Source: Oscillospiraceae bacterium (GTDB lineage Bacteria > Bacillota > Clostridia > Oscillospirales > Ruminococcaceae). Taken from it: DNA of 64,000 bases. Positions within the stretch are counted from its first letter, which is position 1. Each line of letters begins with the position of its first letter. The stretch is from contig CP107208.1 of assembly GCA_025758045.1 (NCBI GenBank), positions 2,852,001 through 2,916,000 on the forward strand. Direction: 5' to 3'. The position numbers were made by a program, and so were the translations under genes. This document shows positions 60,729 through 64,000 of this stretch, in pieces. Below the pieces are notes generated by a model that made no database searches, was not told the origin of the DNA, and saw nothing but the letters and a program-made list of their open reading frames with translations.

Positions 60729-61679
60729 TCAAGTTTCCTTAGTGCTTTCGGCTCGTGTGGGCTTTTCGGATTCAGCGGTTTCGTCCAGGCGGCGGGCGGC
60801 CTCTTGGATGCGTTTTAAGCGGTGGGACAGCCCCGCCTTGCTAACAGGAGGGTCAAACTTTTGGGCCAGCTTGGCCAGCGGCAGGTCGGGGTACTGCATC
60901 CGCAGTTTGGCGGTCAGGCGCAGATTTTCCGGCAGGGTGCTCATGGCACCGGCGGCCTGCAGCTTTTCAATGGCCAGCTGCACCTGCACGGCGGCTTGGA
61001 CACTTTTGCCCAGGTTAGCGGTCTCACAGTTGGAAAGGCGGTTGGTCTTATTGCGCATATCGTTGTACATGCGCTGGTCCATGATACGCATGGCGGCGTT
61101 GCCCGCCCCCATGAAGGTGAGCAGATCCTCGATATGGTCGGCCGATTTGATATAGACCGTGTTGGCTCCCTTGCGCAGGGCGCGATGGGGGTTGAAGTCG
61201 TGCTCGGCCAGCATGGCCTCCAACTGTTGGGAGAGATAGTGCCGAGTGGAGAGGAACTCCAAATTGTAGCTCTTCTCCGGGTCGGTCATCGTACCACAGC
61301 AAAGAAACGCTGCAGCGATGAAGGATTGCACGCAGTGCTGGCACTTGAAGTTCTCCGGCCGGATGCGCAGGGTCGGTTCCTTGCCGGTGTGGCCGAAAAG
61401 CTCCAGCAGGCGCTCGACCTCCACCACATCCTTGACGCTGAACTCAAACACCGGGCCGGTGGGGCGCTCCTTGCGCAGCACATCCCCCCGGATGCCGCAG
61501 CGGCGGTACAGCTTTTGGGCAAAGGCAGCCACGCCTTCGTTCTCGGTTTGCAGAACGATGCCGCGGTCATCGAAGTATTTACCAAAACAGGCCACCGCAT
61601 AGGCGGCGGCCACAGAGCAGCATGGTTTGGAGATCCTATGGCGCAGGATCTCGTTTTTTACATCTTGTGAGAAGCTCAT
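60729..61679 (-). CDS. whiA: DNA-binding protein WhiA
   Basis: A 316-residue protein with a LAGLIDADG-like N-domain (FSQDVKNEILRH and CCSVAAAYAV) and a C-terminal helix-turn-helix (LRLTAKLRMQYPDLPLAKLAQKFDPPVSKAGLSHRLKRI). WhiA is a nucleoid-associated factor linked to cell division and metabolism in Firmicutes. It follows rapZ directly, with no yvcK between them. Confidence 0.96.
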   Translation of the reverse strand: MSFSQDVKNEILRHRISKPCCSVAAAYAVACFGKYFDDRGIVLQTENEGVAAFAQKLYRRCGIRGDVLRKERPTGPVFEFSVKDVVEVERLLELFGHTGKEPTLRIRPENFKCQHCVQSFIAAAFLCCGTMTDPEKSYNLEFLSTRHYLSQQLEAMLAEHDFNPHRALRKGANTVYIKSADHIEDLLTFMGAGNAAMRIMDQRMYNDMRNKTNRLSNCETANLGKSVQAAVQVQLAIEKLQAAGAMSTLPENLRLTAKLRMQYPDLPLAKLAQKFDPPVSKAGLSHRLKRIQEAARRLDETAESEKPTRAESTKET

Positions 61680-61710
61680 AAAACTCCCGATAAAGCGTAA
61701 ATTTTATTTT

Positions 61711-62574
61711 TTACAGGGTGCGCTTGGCGTCGCGGTGCTGTACGCTGGGCTCGTAGCCCAGTTTTTCACAGAACTCGCCGATCTTGCGTGCAAAGGTGAT
61801 GGAGCGGTGCTTGCCGCCGGTGCAGCCCACCGCGATCATCAGCTGGCTTTTGCCCTCCTTGACGTAGAGCGGCAGGGCGTATTCCAGCATGCTCTCATAG
61901 CGGCGCAGCAGCTCCTGAGATTCGGGGGCAGCCATGACGTAGTCCACCACTTCCTGATCCAGACCGGTGAGATTTTTCAGCTCCGGCACGTAGAACGGGT
62001 TGGGCAGGCATCGGACATCCAGCACAAGGTCTGCCTCCTGGGGCAGTCCGTACTTGAAACCGAAGGACACCACCGTGAGGGCCATCGGGCTTTCGCCGTG
62101 GTCCAGAAACAGGCTGCACACCCGCTCCTTGTTCTGGGCGGTGCTGAGCAGCGAGGTATCGATGACATACTGCGCCCGTGCCCGCAGCGGCTGCAGCAGG
62201 CGGCGCTCCCGGGCGATGGCCTCGGTGATGGGCAGCTTTTCGCTGATGGTGATGGGGTGCTGGCGGCGGGTCTCCTTATAGCGGCGCTGGATGACCGCGT
62301 CGTTGGCGTCGAGGAAGAGGATCTCATACTCGAACTTACGGGCGTCCAGGTCGGAGAGCGCCTGTTCCAGCTGCTCGCTGCTGCGCACGCCGCGCACGTC
62401 CATCACGACAGCCACGCGGTTCAGCTGGTTTTCGCCTTGCAGGGCAAAGTCCACGATACGGGGCAGCAGTGCCACCGGGATGTTATCGATGCAGAAAAAA
62501 CCAATATCTTCCAGCGCGTTGACGGCCATTGATTTGCCCGCGCCGGACAGGCCCGTTACGATCACAAATTTCAT
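61711..62574 (-). CDS. rapZ: RNase adapter protein RapZ (YvcJ), nucleotide-binding
   Basis: A 287-residue P-loop protein: GLSGAGKS Walker A (8-15) and the C-terminal IAVGCTGGKHRSITFARKIGEFC. In Bacillus YvcJ hydrolyses GTP/ATP and influences cell envelope pathways; the E. coli protein regulates GlmZ and cAMP-type signals. An open frame extends upstream only through the murB gene. Start codon has a GGGGAG site. Confidence 0.95.
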   Translation of the reverse strand: MKFVIVTGLSGAGKSMAVNALEDIGFFCIDNIPVALLPRIVDFALQGENQLNRVAVVMDVRGVRSSEQLEQALSDLDARKFEYEILFLDANDAVIQRRYKETRRQHPITISEKLPITEAIARERRLLQPLRARAQYVIDTSLLSTAQNKERVCSLFLDHGESPMALTVVSFGFKYGLPQEADLVLDVRCLPNPFYVPELKNLTGLDQEVVDYVMAAPESQELLRRYESMLEYALPLYVKEGKSQLMIAVGCTGGKHRSITFARKIGEFCEKLGYEPSVQHRDAKRTL

Positions 62575-62588
62575 GCGTACTCCCCCCT

Positions 62589-63518
62589 TTATTTTACTAC
62601 GCGAATTTCCCGCTCCAGCGTATAGCCGGTCTTTTGCAGCACGATGGCCTTGACCTGATCGGTCAGGCTGACGACATCGGCGCAGGTCGCGCCGCCGCGG
62701 TTGATGACAAAGCCGCAGTGCTTCTCGCTGATCTGGGCACCGCCCACGGTAAATCCCCGCAGACCACAATCCTCGATCAGTTTGCCTGCAAAGGCGCCCT
62801 GGGGGCGCTTGAAGGTGCTGCCCGCACTGGGCCATTCTATCGGCTGCTTGTCTTTGCGGCGCTGCAGATAGTCCTGCATCTCCGCCAGAATGGCGGCGCT
62901 GTCGCCGGGCTGCAGGCGCACCGTGGCCGAAAGCACGCACCAATCGGGGTGCTGCTCAAACAGGCTGGTGCGGTAGCCCAGGGCCAATTCTGCGGCAGGC
63001 AGCGTGCGCTCGGTAAGGTCGCTGTCCAAAAAGGTCACGTTTTCCAGCACGTCCTTCATCTCGCCGCCATAGGCACCGGCATTCATATACACGGCCCCGC
63101 CGATGGTGCCGGGGATGCCGCAGGCAAAGGCAATGCCTGCAAGGCTCTGCTGCTGGGCAACGGCGCAAAGCCGCCCCAGCGTGAGGCCAGCGCCCGCAGT
63201 AAGGCGGGTGGAGCCGTCAGGCCGTGGTTCCGCTGTAGGGCCGAAGTTCAGCCCGCGCAGATCGATGACTGCGCCGTCGTAGCCCTCATCGGCAAACAGC
63301 GTGTTGGAGCCGTTGCCCAAAAGGTAGGTGCGCACACCGTTTTCCCGGCAAAGCGCCAGCGTGCGGCGCAGCTGGTCCACGGTTTTGGGCGTGCACCAGA
63401 ACACCGCCGGGCCGCCGATTTGGAAAGTGGTATGGGATGCCAAAGGCTCCTGCTGGGCAAACGGCAGGGCGCTTTCCTGCAAGGCCTGACGCAAGGTTTC
63501 GATCGTTTGCTGCTGCAT
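62589..63518 (-). CDS. murB: UDP-N-acetylenolpyruvoylglucosamine reductase
   Basis: Second committed step of peptidoglycan synthesis. The 309 residues show the FAD-binding loop HTTFQIGGPAVFW, GIPGTIGGAVYMNAGAYGGEM, and the catalytic SAGSTFKRPQGAFAGKLIEDCG. It is the Firmicute (type II) form with no Tyr loop. A GGGAGGAACC site precedes the ATG. 14 nt separate it from rapZ. Confidence 0.96.
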   Translation of the reverse strand: MQQQTIETLRQALQESALPFAQQEPLASHTTFQIGGPAVFWCTPKTVDQLRRTLALCRENGVRTYLLGNGSNTLFADEGYDGAVIDLRGLNFGPTAEPRPDGSTRLTAGAGLTLGRLCAVAQQQSLAGIAFACGIPGTIGGAVYMNAGAYGGEMKDVLENVTFLDSDLTERTLPAAELALGYRTSLFEQHPDWCVLSATVRLQPGDSAAILAEMQDYLQRRKDKQPIEWPSAGSTFKRPQGAFAGKLIEDCGLRGFTVGGAQISEKHCGFVINRGGATCADVVSLTDQVKAIVLQKTGYTLEREIRVVK

Positions 63519-63548
63519 GGTTCCTCCCGGTGAATACGAAAATTAAAA

Positions 63549-64000
63549 TCAGATAGAGTTTTCAAGGGCCGCGGCACCGATGACGCCCGCATCGTTATGC
63601 AGCGTGCAGGCGACGATCTTGGGGAAGCGGCCGGTGGTGATGTTCTTGGTCTCGTTTTCGGCATAGGCGCGGACGGGGGCCAGCAGGGTCTCTCCCTGGT
63701 TGGAAACACCGCCGCCGATGCAGATGATCTCCGGCTCAAAGGTGTTGATGACGTTGGCGATGCCGACACCGACATACTCGATCCAGCTGTCCACAACGCT
63801 CTTGGCCACGGCGTCACCCTTGGCAGCGGCGTCGAAGGAGAGCTTGGCGTTGACATGATCGAGGTCGGGGGTCATCTTCCACATGATGGTCTCTTTATGG
63901 GCCTGCATAGCGACCTTGGTCTCGCGGGTCAGGGCGCTGGCAGAGGCGTAACGCTCCCAGCAGCCTTTGCGGCCGCAGGTGCACTGGATGCCGTCCTTCA
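63549..64000 (-). CDS. ROK family glucokinase, C-terminal part (start outside window)
   Basis: The 149 visible residues carry the ROK zinc motif CTCGRKGCWERYAS at the start, then VNTFEPEIICIGGGVSNQGETLLAPVR, a ROK C-terminal block. It is most likely glucokinase. The start and the substrate-binding half lie beyond the window. It is 30 nt upstream of murB, and probably transcribed with it. Confidence 0.9.
   Translation of the reverse strand, partial: KDGIQCTCGRKGCWERYASASALTRETKVAMQAHKETIMWKMTPDLDHVNAKLSFDAAAKGDAVAKSVVDSWIEYVGVGIANVINTFEPEIICIGGGVSNQGETLLAPVRAYAENETKNITTGRFPKIVACTLHNDAGVIGAAALENSI

Noticed and set aside
61711..62943. Frame extending rapZ to 62943
   Set aside because: The part above 62574 is murB read in another frame. 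The ATG at 62574 has a ribosome site.

Overview
This is a chromosomal core segment of a high-GC, low-mobility Firmicute of class Clostridia. The best fit by inference is the Oscillospiraceae/Ruminococcaceae (Gemmiger, Subdoligranulum or Faecalibacterium type). The grounds are a complete spoIIIA sporulation operon, a CIRCE-controlled groESL operon, a T-box in front of alaS, NAD-dependent ligase and Bacillus-like gene orders, all written in GC-rich codons. About 66 protein genes (two cut by the window edges) and two tRNA genes fill the window. I found no insertion sequence, phage, plasmid, CRISPR or defence locus. Most genes lie on the minus strand, with short plus-strand groups at 8.5-11.2, 14.1-14.6, 19.7-21.3 and 26.7-30.2 kb.

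Region 1-8.4 kb (minus strand) runs spoIIIAA-AB-AC-AD-AE-AF-AG-AH, asp23-like, nusB, a TsaD/Kae1-like paralogue, xseA, xseB, ispA. It matches the Bacillus spoIIIA-yqhY-nusB-xseAB-ispA block without accBC and folD. A plus-strand unit follows (8.5-11.2 kb): a YtrA-like GntR repressor, an ABC ATPase and two membrane proteins, with a strong promoter overlapped by an inverted repeat. Then come ligA and yunB (minus), and two identical tRNA-Ala(GGC) genes, each with its own promoter and terminator.

Region 14.6-26.4 kb has a minus-strand unit (DUF951 protein, prfA, tsaC/sua5, coaE, a lytic transglycosylase, an M18 aminopeptidase), plus-strand S1-domain and DUF4364 genes, and a liv branched-chain amino acid importer (livJ-H-M-G-F). 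Region 26.6-30.3 kb (plus) carries xpt, a large polytopic membrane protein and an RluD-type pseudouridine synthase. Region 30.3-40.2 kb (minus) carries HIT and alaS with its T-box leader, apt, comEC, holA and rnmV, preceded by a PBP and a VanZ-like gene.

Region 40.3-48.4 kb (minus) is protein quality control (groES-groEL; tig-clpP-clpX), then a phosphoesterase and thrC. A 162-bp palindromic element sits between clpX and groES. Region 48.4-57 kb carries rplS, lepB, rbgA, rnhB and yraN, a B12-type radical SAM pair, rpsB-tsf and pfkA. The window ends with a ROK kinase, murB, rapZ, whiA and dnaE. Here rapZ and whiA are adjacent and the usual yvcK between them is missing.

Most promoters identified by eye fit the vegetative pattern with a 17-bp spacer. 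Nothing here looks like a clearly new multi-gene system. The most useful leads are the palindromic repeats, a possible rplS leader, the out-of-frame overlap of rbgA with rnhB, the GntR-ABC operator, and the alaS T-box whose apparent GCC specifier matches the two tRNA-Ala(GGC) genes.
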